From: Isoetes taiwanensis
Lineage: Eukaryota; Streptophyta; Lycopodiopsida; Isoetales; Isoetaceae
Length of the DNA: 64,000 nucleotides
Assembly (NCBI GenBank): GCA_021234155.1
Contig: JAJEKV010000012.1
Coordinates: 1,245,062-1,309,061 of the forward strand
Direction: 5' to 3'
Positions within the stretch are counted from its first letter, which is position 1. The number at the start of each line of letters is the position of its first letter. The notes below the pieces were generated by a model. It was not told the origin of the DNA and ran no database searches. It saw nothing but the letters and a program-made list of their open reading frames with translations. The translations under genes were made by a program, and so were the position numbers. Of this stretch, positions 1-14,329 are shown piece after piece.

Positions 1-3000
1 TTGTTGTACTTCGTTCAGTTACGTATTGCCGACCTTTGTCCTTTTATGCATAATAGGTCCCTACATCCAAGTAAAGCATCATGGCTCTCCCTCCCTGCTA
101 CAGCTATGTTGTAGGGATGATATGGATCCTTGTATGCACTACCGGCTTGACCCTTAGGTCGAAAAGTACCTGCCTTAAAGTACTCTTGTGGATTTGAATA
201 GCACACGGCTATTATTTTATGAACTCTCTTTTACGCCCGAAGGTGCTTCAAGTTGCTATCCTTGTACGTTAAGGTGGCCGAATGGCCTACCTTGGGAAGT
301 TTGGCGTGCCACGCGTAATAGGAGGCCTTAATTACATTCTTCTCTTCTATTCTTGGTAGGAATTACGTGAAGCCATCACCCTAGTTGTTGAGGCATATCT
401 CTCATTCGGCGCCTTTAAATAGGAGTGCATCTCCATCTAATACACGTGTAAGTAGCGCATCACCCCTATATTACCACAAGTTGGATTATGGTGCTTCGAG
501 AGATGTTGCCTTCTTAGTTGGCTTGTTGATGTAGGCGTTCCACTCCTTCATTGTTGGGGAGCCACTCATGTCATAAGTTAAGTCAAGTCTTGCTTTGCTA
601 CAAGAGGTAGTGTTAAGCCACGGCTTGATAATGTCACAGTGCACGTTGATGATCTTGGCCTTACTTGACGTGTTGTCTCTTATTTCTAACATTTATTGGG
701 TGGGCGAAGCCCGGTCTTCTACTTGAGGGCAGCACTTCCGTGTTTGGAGTCAGCGAAGGTTTGCTTGGCCTCACAGTGCGTTCTCCCTGTACTTGCTCTT
801 TGCCAGTTTTGATCTTGAGCTATAGTTATGCTTCGCGCTCAAACACGGTAGTCGAAATTGAAGGAGCTTCCTGATCTAAGCGCTAAATCTAAGTAAAACA
901 TGACTTTAAACTCATGTTTCTCCACTATATCACATGAGCACCGGATATACAATAGACATATCGCATTTACATTGGGATTTTAATTCATCCACTTTACAAA
1001 ACAACTCTGAAGATCTACTTAAATGTTTATACCCTTTAGGGTTCCCCTCACTCCTGTCGCCATTTGATCCTTGGGTTTCTTTGCGCATCTTCTTAAGTTA
1101 CGGTTGACTCAGGAGTTCCTTGAGATCTTTGCTACTATTGTTTAGAAGCCATATGCGATCGACTCGTCACCCCAAGTTGCAAAGAGTGTTCGTCGTCTTG
1201 ATCCCTTGAGAGAAAAGATGCTCCTCAACATTGTGTATGTTGCGTCGTTTGCAAGATTGCGGATGTCGCGATTACCATTGTCGAGCTTGATAGGGTCGCA
1301 CAGGCATTTACTTGATCGGGCATTCTTGAATCTTGGCCTAAGAGATCGTTGTGATAGAAGCGTTGTCATTCCTCCTTGGGTTGAATTTCTAGGTCGACTC
1401 CTGTTGGCAAACTTTGCTTCATTAGGGTGCCTCTCACGTGCACGGAAGTGTGGTCATCTCCATTGCCTATTATAAGCTCCTTACACGGTGGCCCAACTTT
1501 TCGTGATTTGTACCTGCCACTGGCTTAGGTGGTCTCACTCCGTCCTTTGGGCCCTATCCATTGTCACCGCTGCCTCCTTGGGCGTAAGGTCGTCCTTCCC
1601 TTAGTTCTAGGTGTTTAAAGGTCCAGAAATTCTTGTTTGAGCAGAATATTCTCCTCCTTGATCTTGCCCTAATGCGATATAGGCCTTCCAAGGGTGGAAA
1701 TGTTCAGCACCTGATATCGTCTCCTCCCTCGTGCCCGGTGCAGGGAGGCTGGAAGCTCATCTTGGTCAGCCTTAGGTGCTTTGTGGTTGCCTAGCTTAGT
1801 TTACTCCTTTGTTGGCGTTGCATGACGTTGCGGCTTGAGTTCTTTGGGCTGCAAGATGCGGTGACGTGCTTCCCTCCGGTTTCTATCACGGCTCTGTGTA
1901 AGCCGTGACTTCTCTCTCCTCGGCGGAAGATTATGCCCTCTTGGCTCCTGAAGCAAACGATGCTAGCAGCGGCATGCGATGTCGCGTCTTCCACCGCGCA
2001 TATTTTGCTGCCTTGGATTTCTTCCATTTTGAAACTCGTAATGGCGTCGGTGAAGCGTCGGATCCTCTTTGATGGCAGGCACCGTGGGCGTGGTGGTAGC
2101 GGAGGTTGCCATCTAGAAGAATTCTTGATGCAGTTGGTTACCAATACCCCCTTCCATTTGATGAAGATTGATGGTAGGCGGTGGTGTCTGTTCTACTGGT
2201 TTGGCAGCCGATTGAGGTGTTTTGTGGATTTGTGCTTCCCTCTCTTGGGTGCCTTTTTGGTCTCACTCTCATATCACGTATGCAGCCGCTCGGCTGGGAC
2301 CTTATGATGTCTTCAAGTTGTGCCTCTAAGCTCGTCTGTGGCTCACATTTTTGTGCTTGAAAGCAGCTCTCACCATTGTATCCTGCGAGTCTAGGGTCTG
2401 GAGAATACTACAGCATTTGGGCTCTACTAAACAAGCAAGCAAGATGGCTCGGCGGCGTGCGGAACATATCTATAATAATCTACAAGTCTATGGACATTAG
2501 GGCGTGTGGTATGGCATGACATGAGGGTTGTTTGCAAAACCTCCACACTTGATGTTTTGAGGCATACTCTAAAGTCCTAACAAAGTTGGTTTGGGGGAGT
2601 CAATCTCTGCACGCATGGAGTGGCTTGGGCGCTCTAGACTCTAGCTCCTTTCACAAGGTATCTTACGGCAATAGGGGGGTGTCAATGTGGCTATAAGTCA
2701 AACTCTATTAGAAGGACCGCGAGAATTAGGTCAAGGTTTATGCAGGCATGAGCATAGAGTGATATATATAGGTTGGACTTGGGTTGCTATCTTTGAGGTC
2801 TAGATGACTATAACAAAGGGTGCTTGGGCACTTCTATCTGAGTGAGGCATCAGCTTTGAGCCGAGAGCAATACTTCGCGAGCTACTAATGGGGTATGCTC
2901 TTCTATCCACAAACAAACTCGGTTGGAAAAAACAATTCAAAGGGTTTGAGCAATTTTGGTCATTTTGGGATGGGGTTTATTCCATCCTAATTTGGGAGTC

Positions 3001-4100
3001 ATAAATGGATTCTAGGCTGTCTAGCAGGTCCCTACTTGCCAACAAATTTCAGGCCGATTTGGAGCTCTGTAGCTCAAGTTATGGAAGTTCCAAAATTTGG
3101 AGGGTCACACATTGCGCCCGGCCGAAAATGGGGTACATTATATACGGCGGTGTGAACATTAGCTCAAAAATGGGTTAAACTTGTCCAATTGGGTGATATA
3201 AGGGTCTAATCCCTGCATCTCACCGATGCGAGTTAGGCAGAATGGACCCCTTATTTTGGTCGATTTAGACATTTTGGGCACTGGGGCATGGTCTCCGCGG
3301 CATGGTCTCTACGTTTAAGCGGGGCCGATAATGAACTTTTCATTTTTACGTCTGGCGGCGTGTCGGTATCCCTGGCTTGGCCTGGGATGTACGTTTTGAC
3401 TAAAACAAAAAGCTAAAACTTACTAACTCAACCCAATTAATGCTATACACTTATAATTTACTCTAAAACACTTTTGTATTAAACCAAATTTATCATTTCT
3501 GAAATTAATAAGGCTCTCCTTTGATATGGTGGCTAAGTCGTATCTTTCTTTATTAGAGTTACTCCTTGGCGTGTCTTGTGCAGAGCTGTTGAGTCTTCAA
3601 AATATTTGGACCAGCTTCTGCTCTTGCTTAGCCTGCCAGCCCTTGGCCTCTCGCTCGTTACGCCCTCTCCTCCTCTCTCTTGTTTCCTTGGTCTCCTTGG
3701 CCCTCGGGCTGTTTTGCCCCTTGTCCGAGGAAGTCAGTGATCTACATTTGGTCTTGGCGTCATGTCGTCCGGGGGCTTGGTGTCTATCAGTCTTTGTCTC
3801 TATCCAGGTATGAGGTCTTGGTTCTAAGTCTAAAGGCTTAGCTGATAATTATTATTTAACATTATTAAGCTTAAATTTAATTAAAAGAATTATAATTCAA
3901 GCACAAGCGATGCAGCCCTCGGTGGTTGGCGCGAAGGGGGTTTGGGGGATTCAACAAGATTGGGAGGTTCAATTTACGCTCGCATTGGGAATTCTTCTTT
4001 TAAGATGAGGAGTTTAAATAGATTAGAAGCTAATCTAGCTAATTCCTAGGCTGAAATTGAATTACCAGGATTACTTTTCTAAAATTTTGACTTTTTTAAA
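1..4100. other. Unrecognised GC-richer region, probably decayed retroelement DNA
   Basis: No open frame here shows a motif I can name. The base composition is richer in G and C than the AT-rich DNA that follows. The stretch at about 2,940-3,350 has the low-complexity, prose-like look of plant LTR or UTR sequence, but no LTR pair, primer site or protease/RT/integrase motif was found. Short frames on both strands overlap one another and look accidental. I infer decayed retrotransposon sequence; a profile search of all six frames would decide. Confidence 0.3.
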
Positions 4101-4545
4101 GGCTGTTTCCCGGATCAATGTCTCTGCGTTAAGCCAAGCGGGTTTGAGATGTTCGAGAATCTGTCACGGCGCTGATGTGTAATTTCGAATCAATGTCACC
4201 GCGTTAAGCTGGCAGAGGTTTGAGATGTTGAAATCACATCTGGCGTGTGTGAGTGTTTCGAGATCAATGTAAGCCCAAAGCAGGTTTGAGATGTTGAGTC
4301 ACATCTTTGGCCTTCCGATGTGTGAGTGTTTCGGATCAATGTCTCACCGCGTTGCCCAAGCCCGAGGTTTGTCTGGCGGCGATGTGAGACCATCCTGGCA
4401 GCTGGCTCACTAGAATCACATCTTTGGCCGCGTCTGTGAGACCATCCTATTTGGCTTACTAATTTTGACTTTAACTTGTTACTAATTCACTTTAAGCGTT
4501 ACTAATTCCTTTAAGCGTTACTAATTCACTTTAGCTACTAACAGC
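4100..4545. repeat. Degenerate ~100-bp tandem repeats followed by a ~20-bp tandem repeat
   Basis: A motif of the form gatcaatgtct..gcgttaagcc..ggtttgagatgtt..tcacatct recurs four or so times between about 4,110 and 4,440, each copy differing by small indels. It is followed at 4,450-4,540 by a short unit (ttactaattcactttaagcg and variants) repeated about four times. No gene is seen within it. Confidence 0.65.
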
Positions 4546-5989
4546 ATACTACAAAATGAAAACAATTTCCCCACTTTTGAGGTTTTGAGGATCCTGCTCA
4601 AGTTAGTATCACGGGAGCATGGCGATTGCTTTTGCTCTTAGTGCTCAAGAACATTGCTCGATACCCTTTGTGGCGTCCCCTACCATCGGTGCACTCACGT
4701 ATACAAACAGGAGTTCATCCCCATACCATGCTAATATAGGGCCCTCCGTATGCGCAACCTTGAAGAGTTCGATTGGGAAGAATGAAGGGGTCGCTGCAAT
4801 CTCCACCGGGGCTTCACCATTTGCGGAAGGCGTAAACATAGCACATGTCCGGGTAGTACATACATCAACATCGCGCTATGACCATCCGCGAAGATGGTCC
4901 TCCGCGTATCTGCATAGACAAAGATCAGCACATCACATGGGGAATCCTACCCAAGGCTCCGGACTCTCAAAGGGATGGTGACGGCTTGGGTCTCAATTCA
5001 TTGCGAGCCGGAATTCATGGCAATGGATTTGGGTTTGGCATAAGAACATGGCATTAGGTTGTCCTCCATCCGCCCCTCCACTTACTTTTACTTTGCAGAG
5101 TAGGCTGGGGTATGGGACCTGGCCCGTAGCCCGCGGATGCATAGCCAAAAGGCTATTCACAGGTTTCATCTTCCCGATTCAGGTGGAAGCGGGGAAGGGA
5201 TCACTCCCCTCAATCTACATGCTGACTCAAGGTGACTAGGGCCTTTGCGTGTGTGAGGCCAGCGGAAAGTGTACACCACTTCCTGCGGGTGCCGAGTCCA
5301 TACCTCACCCTTCGGTGGTGAGCCATCGAGACTTCAATCCACGATGATCCCGGTACCCACACGAGGATCGTTCAAAAGTCGGAGAACGCCGGAACCTCTT
5401 CTTAGCGTCCGGCCGCCACCCACAACTTTGGTGTGGTTCTTGTACCTGGGCGAGATCTCTGATTGTGCTAGAGGCTACTCTAGAACATCAACTACAAGCT
5501 TTAGGTCTCTACCCCCTTCCCAATACAAGGAGTTCATAGAGATACATCATCCATACACTTCACGAGGGGAACTAAAGAACTAGATCTAATCTACATCATA
5601 GAGTTAGGTTCTTTGAATCTACTATCTAGAGATCTAGAGGGGCTGCTATGGGCAATTTAAGAGTAAACCTCTACGATTCGATGGGCTGAAATGGGGTTTG
5701 ACTATTCAAGTGCCCTAAATCTGATCCCTTGAGTTGCTCCTCGACGGAGGTTCGACCATCCTGTGAAATGCGAACCAGGAAACCTAATGGTGCAATTCTC
5801 AGTGAGGAAGTGGGATTTGCGGTTTTGGCTCCGGGCGGCCAAAGCGAGCTCTAAAACCCTAGAAAGCAGCTAATGGGCAGTTAGGGCTCTCCACCTTAAA
5901 TAGACAAGGGGTTGGGCTAGGGTTTCCAATTATCCCCTTTGGCATGTGGGATAATTGGGGAATGGGCCCTGCCGTGTGACTATGTGGCA
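4546..5989. other. No recognisable gene
   Basis: Open frames of 60-120 codons exist on both strands, but none has a recognisable domain and they overlap in opposing frames. The end of the stretch (about 5,880-5,990) contains promoter/UTR-like text typical of LTR or leader regions of plant retroelements. Nothing firmer can be supported. Confidence 0.3.
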
Positions 5990-6150
5990 AAGAGATTACT
6001 TACATGGGAAGGTGTACACATTAATGTGCATATTGGCGAAATGTGCACATAATTTTACCTGGGTATATTACACCAACAAGTGTCCACATGGGAAAATGTG
6101 CACCCTAGATAAATGTGCACATGGTTAAATGTGCACGATAATTAATACAC
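5990..6150. repeat. Short interspersed aaatgtgcac repeats
   Basis: The decamer aaatgtgcac or a close variant (acatgggaaggtgtacac, gaaatgtgcacat, aaaatgtgcaccc, taaatgtgcacat, taaatgtgcacga) appears at least five times at irregular 20-50 bp spacing. It looks like a decayed short tandem array. Confidence 0.55.
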
Positions 6151-8184
6151 CTCCTTGCGAGTTGCCCCCTAAAGGGAAGACTACTGCTTAGCTACTACGT
6201 CGGTACGTCGGTCGGGATGGCGCATTAATGCAGTGTGAAAGCTGATGCAGGTATCGTCCTGGGACGTATCGCGTATGCGGAAACGTCTGATCGTCTCAAT
6301 ATTTTACTTGGTTTAAGACAAATTAATTAAATCTAAGCATTACGTCTATGTTTTAGATGTGCATATGCTTAAAGCATTTACTAGAAGCATTAACTTTTTA
6401 TCACCCTCTAGCTGTTTTGAGCGAAATGGGTGGCCCGATTGGTTTCTATTTAATAGAATTAGGATATCTTACCATAAACTAAGATTTCTTACGATAAAAT
6501 GTCTCCTGATTTAGCGAATGTGGCTGCAATTAGGGTTTTATTATCCGTTTTGGCGATTTTACTCCGGTTTTGGAGTTCACGCGCATCCTAGTAAACTGGT
6601 ACTATCCAAATTTCTAAGAATTGGTAAAATATAGCAATTTTACAAAATTTCACACCTTAAAGTCATCATTGCTACAAATATGTAATTGGCATTGATTATG
6701 GTGCTTATTTTTGTGTTCCTTATTGCCATGTTGGGGCATAGATCGAGGTTTTGAGCATGAGCTACATGATCTGTCCTTTAAGATGCATTTGTTGCTAAAG
6801 TTCAGGAGTTACAGAGACATGAGGTTTGGTGTCCTCTTTGATGTCCATAAATTGTGGCCGCCCATTGTTTAAGATTAGAACTTTCTCTTTGTGGACGTGC
6901 ATGAATGATGATGTAATTGCTAACGATGTTTAGGAACCATATTGACCCAATCACTGGTAGGTCATCTCCAATATTTACTTGTTGAAGCAGATCAAGGAGT
7001 TGGTGATGGACATGTAGTGAGTTTGCGAGGGCATCAACTGATGTATAATATGTAGTTGCTGAGTGCTAGGCATTTGTATGTGAACTCTTGGCAAGTAGGG
7101 ACATTGATTTGCATAGTGATCATATTGTAACAATATTGTCCAGATGTCCATATATGGAAGGGATTGTTGCAATTGCATGGATTGTTGTCGAGTAGGGTGT
7201 GCTTGAACTTCATACACTAATTTTTAGCAAGAAGCAATCTGACATATATTAGTATATTCTTCAATGATGTGATTGGCCATTGAGAAGGTGATTGTTTCAT
7301 GTGCTCCTTTCAGTGTTGTAGAAAAAATGCAAAACATAACACTTGAGTCTATGTTTCCATTAAGTTTGGCAAGGGCCTCAAAATTCTTCAATGTGGATAC
7401 TGCACTTTGTTCCACTTGAGATTTGCCTTTTACAATGCTAAATATCAGATAAGGCAATTTTAGGCATCTTGTAGGAGCCTGCCGGTGAGGGCTTTGAAGA
7501 TGAACAACAATAGAAGTGGTTGTCCTTTCATAAGCAAAAGAAATGCCTCATAACCTTTGGGATGGAGAAGGCAGCCCACCATCAAAAGAAATTGGAGGAG
7601 GTACGCCAATCATTCTATTACGTTTGCAAATGCTTTTTACAAATTTTTGGTTGGGATGAAAAGGTTTTAATCAGAAATAAGATTTTTGAGGGTTGCTTTT
7701 CACCGACATTGTATGTAATATCTAAGCGCACAAAATAAAAAAGAAGAAGCGCACTTCAGAGAGAATGTATCAAAATTCTTTTTGTGCTTATAGCCGCCTT
7801 GAGCCTCACAGAGGTGGTCAGGATAGTCTTGGACTCTTTGGAAAGCTTATGTGGAGAGCTTTCCATTGGCATATGATTTGGCCCAGATCTATCAAGATAC
7901 TTTTCAATCCGAATACATGCAAATTTGTTGATAATATGCTTTTTACATCACTCTTGAATCCAGGCTCCGTTTTGTGTGTTTTTTATTGTGCTGGAAAGCT
8001 CTCTCTGGATTCTTTCTGATGTTGTATGATATGCTCATATTGGTTAAGTTTTTCTGGGTAAAAATTAGAGACAGAGTGTACTCCCACTGTCAGTGATCAT
8101 TAGTCATGTCTTTTGTCATGTATCATTTGTAGTGTAGTAAGCTTTTATATGAATATATATAGAAGAGAGGGATGTTATCATAGC
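6151..8184. other. No intact gene; possible relic of a gag-like zinc knuckle
   Basis: The only protein-like hint is on the minus strand at about 7,087-7,125, where the frame reads HYANQCPYLPR, resembling the second half (H-x4-C) of a retroelement CCHC knuckle. The preceding CxxC is not in the same frame, so this is at best a decayed gag remnant. The remainder is AT-rich with short accidental frames. Confidence 0.25.
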
Positions 8185-11155
8185 CACATTTATATAAAAA
8201 AAACTTTTAAAAATGCAGTTCCAGCGAGAACTTTTTGCAAGACCATACGGCCAATATCACGGCCTCAGAAGCCAAAAGCGGTGTAAATTTTGACTTAAGC
8301 CTTAAAATGGATTCTGCAAGCATTTATCAAGAAAAGAATTACCCGATTCTCTTGAGAAATAATGATTTCCTCTTTGTCAATTCAATTAATGTTCTTATTT
8401 GTTCGATTACATCATATTAATACCAAGAATTGGCATTGACTAAAAATGACATAAGATTGAAAATGAAGTTTAAATTTCCCTTGTCTTTCAAATCAACACC
8501 ATATATCCAACGGCCTTGTCAAAAATGCTTGACCTCAGTCATCATGTCATGTAGCTTCTCAACTTGAATGAATGGGAAACATACGGGAGCAGAAATCCCG
8601 TTACTGCGGTGAAACCGGGAGAGGGCCAGGTTAGCCTAAGAAGGGTAGAGCCCTAGTCACTAGCGGGGTAAGCTCTGAATCTCTTGGGCTTTAGCCCTTC
8701 ACCTTGCATGTTTATAAAACCAAAATGCAAGTATATGTCCAATCATGTATCTAGCATGTGACAAGAGCATAGCAAGAGCATATGGGTGTTTGCCTTCTTA
8801 CCATTTGGAAGCAAAGTATTAGAGAAAAAGGGAAAAGGACCTCAAAATGATCAAGTTCCAAGCACACTCCGTGATTAGAACTTCCATGGAAACCAGCATT
8901 AGCGGTAGTGTTAACCTATTCACATACACCAATAGTTCTAATAATTCATTTTCAAGTATTTCTGAGATCTGTAGCTACATGGTTCACGGATGTTCTAGCT
9001 TACCATCTAGGAAACTTTTGTGTCATGAAAGGCTCTTTTACACCACTTGCCATAGTGCATACGCCCGGACTTGATCATTCCCATAACTATTATCTACGTA
9101 AGTCATGGGTTCTTACCACAGCCATGCAAAGGAATTTTACTTTAATCACTTTGATTTTACATGTTTCTTTAAAATTATACCTATAAGGTACATTAATGGT
9201 AATATCTTTTTGGTCTAGAAAATCTTAGTCTAGAAAATCTTTAAGTTCTTTTGTAACATAACTTCATTACTATAAATTGAGATTCTGATAAATAAAATCG
9301 CATATCTATGTAGTATGTAGTTTTACATCTGCATGTTCATGCATGTGGCTAATAAATCATCCGCCCCATTTACTTCATTCCAAAACCTACCTTGTACATG
9401 TACCCGACTCTGGTGCAAAGTGGCCCTCTCGGCAATAGTGCTAGCCATATTTCATCATCCTTTCATGTAATATTTAATCTTGCAATTCTACTTAAATGCA
9501 TGCATGTATGTATTTCAAACATTTAACTAGATTTGTGCTTCATTCTTAAGCTAATGCTTTCACTTAAATATGATCTAATATTTCTAAGCCAAGCTAGATC
9601 AACGGATCACATGCATTCAAATGGCTGCGCTTTGATTTGCTTGTCTTTGGTTTCCTGTTGAAAGGTCCTGGGTACATTCACTTGATTATGTTTCTCAGAA
9701 TCTTGTGCCAGCTTTTCACATATGCATCAGCTTTTTTGCATTTCATCTTCTTGTTCGCATTGAACGATAGAAATTGGATCAGTTGCTTGCAATCCATTAT
9801 CTGAATTTGCCACAGAATTCATCATAAAATTATTAGCAAAACCCAAAGCTTACAATGCATTAACCACTGAATTTGCCATAAAACTCATCAGAGAATTCTC
9901 AATACTGCCAAAATCTTTGCATTTCCAGGATCACATTTTTGTAACCTCTATTTAGATCTCAGGTACGAAATATACTCAACATGCAAAAGCTATGTAAAAG
10001 CTAAAAGATTCCACTAGATCTGTCACATCACTTAGCACATCACCCAGATCTAAGAGTAATGGCTCAGGCATTCTAGATTATAATTATTTAATCCCAATGA
10101 GCGCATCATTCTTTTGTTTACGCTCTTATTTCTGTTTCTTCACAAGGAATCAGACCATAAAATTAAGATGCATAATATTACAAATATCTTTCAAACCTGA
10201 TAAACTTGAATTTCCAGACCAGTGTCCTCTGTGCAGCAGTTTCCATGGATCTTTTTCTCATCCATATGGTTTTCTGAAAAGGTTTTGTACTAGCTTATCT
10301 TTTGCATTCTTTGGCACGATCTGCAGTTGCATAAGCGATTTCCTCTTTGATTTGGCTACTTGAGTCGGAGGGTTAGAGACTCTTTGGATAAGAGAGGTCA
10401 TTCTTCCAGTCCCTTCTACCTAGCCATGTTTTCCTTCTACACACACTGGATTTTATTCACTGTAGCATTTCGAATTTGCTATCAGACAGCTATCTATGCT
10501 GTTGGGACCACATCATAGAAACCTAAATAGGGCTAAAGCATTGCCGTCCGCTAGCTCATAGTTCTGAATCCTATTATATCATCAAAAAACCTAATCCTTG
10601 TGAATCCAGACCATACCTTATTTTAATGGTTCAGGATTGATGTACGATGCCGGAATCCAAGTGTATGGACGATGCCGGAATCCAAGTGTATGGGCGATGC
10701 CAGGTTGCTTCTTATCTGTACCAGCTTGATAGCCATGGACGTCCAACTTTAGGGTTTCGAAAATTGTAGCCTCCAGCTTTTCTACCTTTTCGGATATTCC
10801 AATGTATTAATTTTTGGAATGCATGCATTTATGTACTATGGTCTACAAAACCATTGCAAAACCAAGGGTTGTACCATCCATTGCTCTACACCTACCAAAT
10901 ACTAGTCATATATGTTGTATGGAGATAAAACACTGTATAACATAACTCTGGCAGTGCACCATAAGAATTCTTGACTCTCATGTCGTGGTTTTACAAGTCC
11001 ATAGGCCTGCAAAACAACAGCAGCAGAATTCATATAATACATCGTCTCCCCTTTCCTTAGGAAGTCAATATGACCATAGATTACACCACTTTTGCCGCAT
11101 TTGTCTTTACACCACATCATTTGCATTCCACATTATTCCCAATAATAAAAAGCAC
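8185..11155. repeat. Direct repeat family A, copy 1
   Basis: This block recurs at 11,670-14,315 in the same orientation and order. Shared landmarks include the text around 8,360 and 11,840 (aatgatttcctctttgtc), the block at 8,580-8,705 versus 12,065-12,205, the ccatgcaaaggaattttac text at 9,122 versus 12,617, and the tttccatggatctttttctc text at 10,240 versus 13,755. Start-to-start distance is about 3.48 kb. Copy 1 carries about 400 bp (roughly 10,618-11,020) that copy 2 lacks. No coding frame is conserved between copies, so the unit looks non-coding. It is probably a mobile-element segment; the family is unidentified. Confidence 0.85.
10643..10702. repeat. ~28-bp tandem repeat, 2+ copies
   Basis: The unit cgatgccggaatccaagtg + tatgg is present twice in tandem, followed by a partial third copy (cgatgcc). 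It lies in the segment of repeat copy 1 that is absent from copy 2. Confidence 0.8.
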
Positions 11156-11669
11156 GCCTCCTACAGTATTAGGTGAGGTGGATAAAAATACTGCAGTTAG
11201 CAACAAGGAGAGTAGGACCTTGTTGCCCAAATACCCTACCTATATTGCCTAATTAGCTCTTATTGCATTTGTTGCAAGTATTTATTTCTCTCTTTAAGAT
11301 AAGCCAAATGCTTGGCTTCTAGTGGGGCCAATGCCAAAGGACTGGTTACAACAACCAAACCTTAGTTTCTAATCCGACTTTTCATGTTAAGTTCTATTGG
11401 CATAACAAGTATCATGTTACCTTCATTTCTGAATCGATTTTTCTTTTTACGATCTTGAGGGCAGAGGAACACTATCTGGCATCATTCATGCACGTAACTA
11501 TTGACATCATACACAATCCTTAGTGGCAGCCTTAAGAGAGTAATCGTCCAAATTTGGTAAAGGCATTATAGTCACCTTTTTCAGCCTATGCAATTTCCTA
11601 TAAATATCCAAAAGGTATTGAGTATAAAATTATTTTAACCATTTTAAGGCCCTAGTATAACTAAATGAG
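11156..11669. other. Spacer between repeat copies, no gene seen
   Basis: This 0.5 kb separates the two family A copies. It has no recognisable coding frame or repeat; a homopolymer-rich stretch near its right end (about 11,678) marks where homology to copy 1 resumes. Confidence 0.5.
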
Positions 11670-14315
11670 TTAAAAAGAAAAAAAACCTTTTTAAAATCAC
11701 ATTCAACAGGACACTTCCATGGACTTTAAAGACCACTTGACCAATATGAAGCTCGGCCAAAACAGGTGGGGTACGACTTAAAGCCTTAAAAGCTAAGTTT
11801 GAAACATTTATCAAAAGAAGTACAGGATTCTCTTGAAATAATGATTTCCTCTTTGTCCAATTCAATTAATGTTCTTGTTAGATTACATCATATTAACCAT
11901 AAAAAGAATTCAGCATTGACTAAAAAATGACATAAGATTGAAAATGAAGTTTAGAATTTCCTTGTCTTTCAAATCAACACCATATAGCTCAACTGACCTT
12001 GTCAAAATGTCTTGACCTCAAAGTCATCATGTCATGTAACCTTCTCCAACCTTGAATGGTGGGGAAACATACGGGGCAAAGAAATCCGGGTTACACCAGC
12101 GGTGAAACCCGGAGGACGGAGTTAGCTGCAAGAAGGTAAGGGAAGGCCTAAGTCACTAGCGGTGGCTCTGGTACTCTTAGGCTTTTTAAGCCCTTTCACC
12201 TTGCATGTTTATAAAACCAAAAATGCAAGTATGTCAATCATGTATCTAGCATCAGCAAGAGCATAGCAAGAGCATATGTCGTGTTTATAGCCTTCTTACC
12301 ATTTAGGCATAAAGCAGTAGAGAAAAGGAAAAGGACCTCAAAGTCAAGTTCCAAAAGCTTTTCGGATTAGAACTTCAACAAAACCTTTGTGTGGCGGTAG
12401 TGTTAACCTATTCACACATACACCAATAGTTCTAATATGGTGCCATTTTTTCAAGTATTTCACTGCCCAGTCTGTAGCGGCTACATGGTTCACGGATGTT
12501 CTAGCTTACCATCTAGAACTTTGTGTCATGGCTCTTTTACACCACTTATGGTGCGCTACGCCCAGACTTGATCATTCCCATAACTATTATCTGTAAGTCA
12601 TGGGTTCTTACCACAGCCATGCAAAGGAATTTTACCCAATCACTTTGATTTTACATGTTCTTCCAAAATTATGCCTAAGCTGTTAATGAGCAATATCTTG
12701 CCTGGTCTAGAAAATCTTGGTCTAGAAAATCTTTAAGTTGCTGCCAACATAACTTCATTACTATGTAAGTTCAGAAGTTACAGTAAACAAATCTGCATAT
12801 CTATGTAGTATGTAGCTTTACATCTGCATGTTCATGCATGTGGCTAATAAATCCAGTCCGCCCCATTTACTTCTGTTTCAAACCTACCTTGTACATGTAC
12901 CCAGCTCTGAATTGCAAGTAATACTCTACAGCAATAGTGCTAATATATTTCATCATCCTTTCATGTAATATTTAATCTTGCAATTCTACTTAAATGCATG
13001 CATGTATGTATTCAAGCATTTTAACTAGATTTGTGCTTCATTCTTAAGCTAATGCTTTCATAAATGATATGATCTAATATTTCTAAGCAAGCTAGATCAA
13101 CAGATCACATGCATTCAAATATGCTTCCAACCTGATTTGCTTGTGCTGGGTTTTCCATAATTTGAGCAGTCTCAGTGCATTCACTTGATTATGTTTCTCA
13201 GAATCTTGTGCCAGCTTTTCACATATGCATCAGCTTTTTTGCATTTCATCTTCTTGTTCGCATTGAACGATAGAAATTGGATCAGTTGCTTGCAATCCAT
13301 TATGCAGATTTGCCACGAGATTCATCATAGCATTATTATTAGCAAAAGGCAAAGCTTTACAATGCATTAACCCTTTGAATTTGCCATAAAACTCATGAGA
13401 GGAATTCTCAATCTTTGCCAAAATCTTTGCATTTCGGGATCACATTTTTGTAACCTCTATTTATACTTAGATCACCAGTCTGAAATACCAACATGCAAAG
13501 CTATGTAAAGCTAAAAGATTCCACTAGATGCGTCACATCACTTAGCACATCACCCCGGATCTAAAGGAAGTAATGAAACCGGGCATTCAGTTAAAATTAT
13601 TTTAATCCCAATGGCGCATCATTCTTTTGTTGCAGCTCTTATTTCTATTTCTTCAAAGGGAATCAATTGCCAAATTAAGATGCATAATATTACAAATATC
13701 TTTCCAAACACGATAAACTTGGATTTCGGACGATGTCCTGCAATGCGGCGAGTTTCCATGGATCTTTTTCTCATCCATATGGTCTTCTACAGATCTTTGA
13801 GTTTTGTGCTAACATCTTTTGACACGCTCATCCATTGTATGCATTTCTATACTCTGGGAGTCGGACTCCAGATCGGGAGGGGTTAGAGGGCTGCCTGGAT
13901 AAGAGAGGCCGCCCTTCCAGCCCCTCTTTACTCAGCCAAGGTTTTCCTTTCACACACACCTGATTTTTATTCACTCCAGAGATCTCTCGAATTCTATGAG
14001 TCAGGACAAATTTATTCTATGCCGCTGGGGACCACATCATAGAAACCCCAAATAGGGCTAAAAGCATTGTCATTCTGCTAGCTCAGAAGTTCCCAATCCC
14101 ATGGAGTATCAAAATGTCAAAAAAACTCAATCCTTGTGAATCCGCATCATACCTTATTTACACACACTACTAACCCAAACCTTTGCTTGTAGAATTCATA
14201 TAATACATCATCTCCCCTTTCCTTAGGAAGTCATATGAATTATATTTGTGACCACTTTTTGCCTGTGATGGTTCTTAAGCACCAAGCATCATTTTGTATT
14301 CCATTATTATTCCTA
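11670..14315. repeat. Direct repeat family A, copy 2
   Basis: Second copy of the block at 8,185-11,155. The alignment runs through the whole unit but is interrupted by many 1-6 bp insertions and deletions, more than by substitutions. The right boundary lies at about 14,315, where homology to copy 1 stops and homology to the 23.7-26.8 kb repeat begins almost at once, so the two repeat families abut. Confidence 0.85.
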
Positions 14316-14329
14316 ATTAAAAAAAAAAA

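Noticed and set aside
4600-5640. Possible relation between this region and 49.9-50.8 kb
   Set aside because: Only one shared phrase (ctttaggtctctaccccc) and similar composition; too little to call a repeat without an alignment.
8580-8640. Hammerhead ribozyme in the conserved repeat block
   Set aside because: Penelope-like elements can carry one, so I looked for CTGATGA and GAAA cores in the right arrangement; the block has a GAAAC-type string but no matching CTGATGA core.
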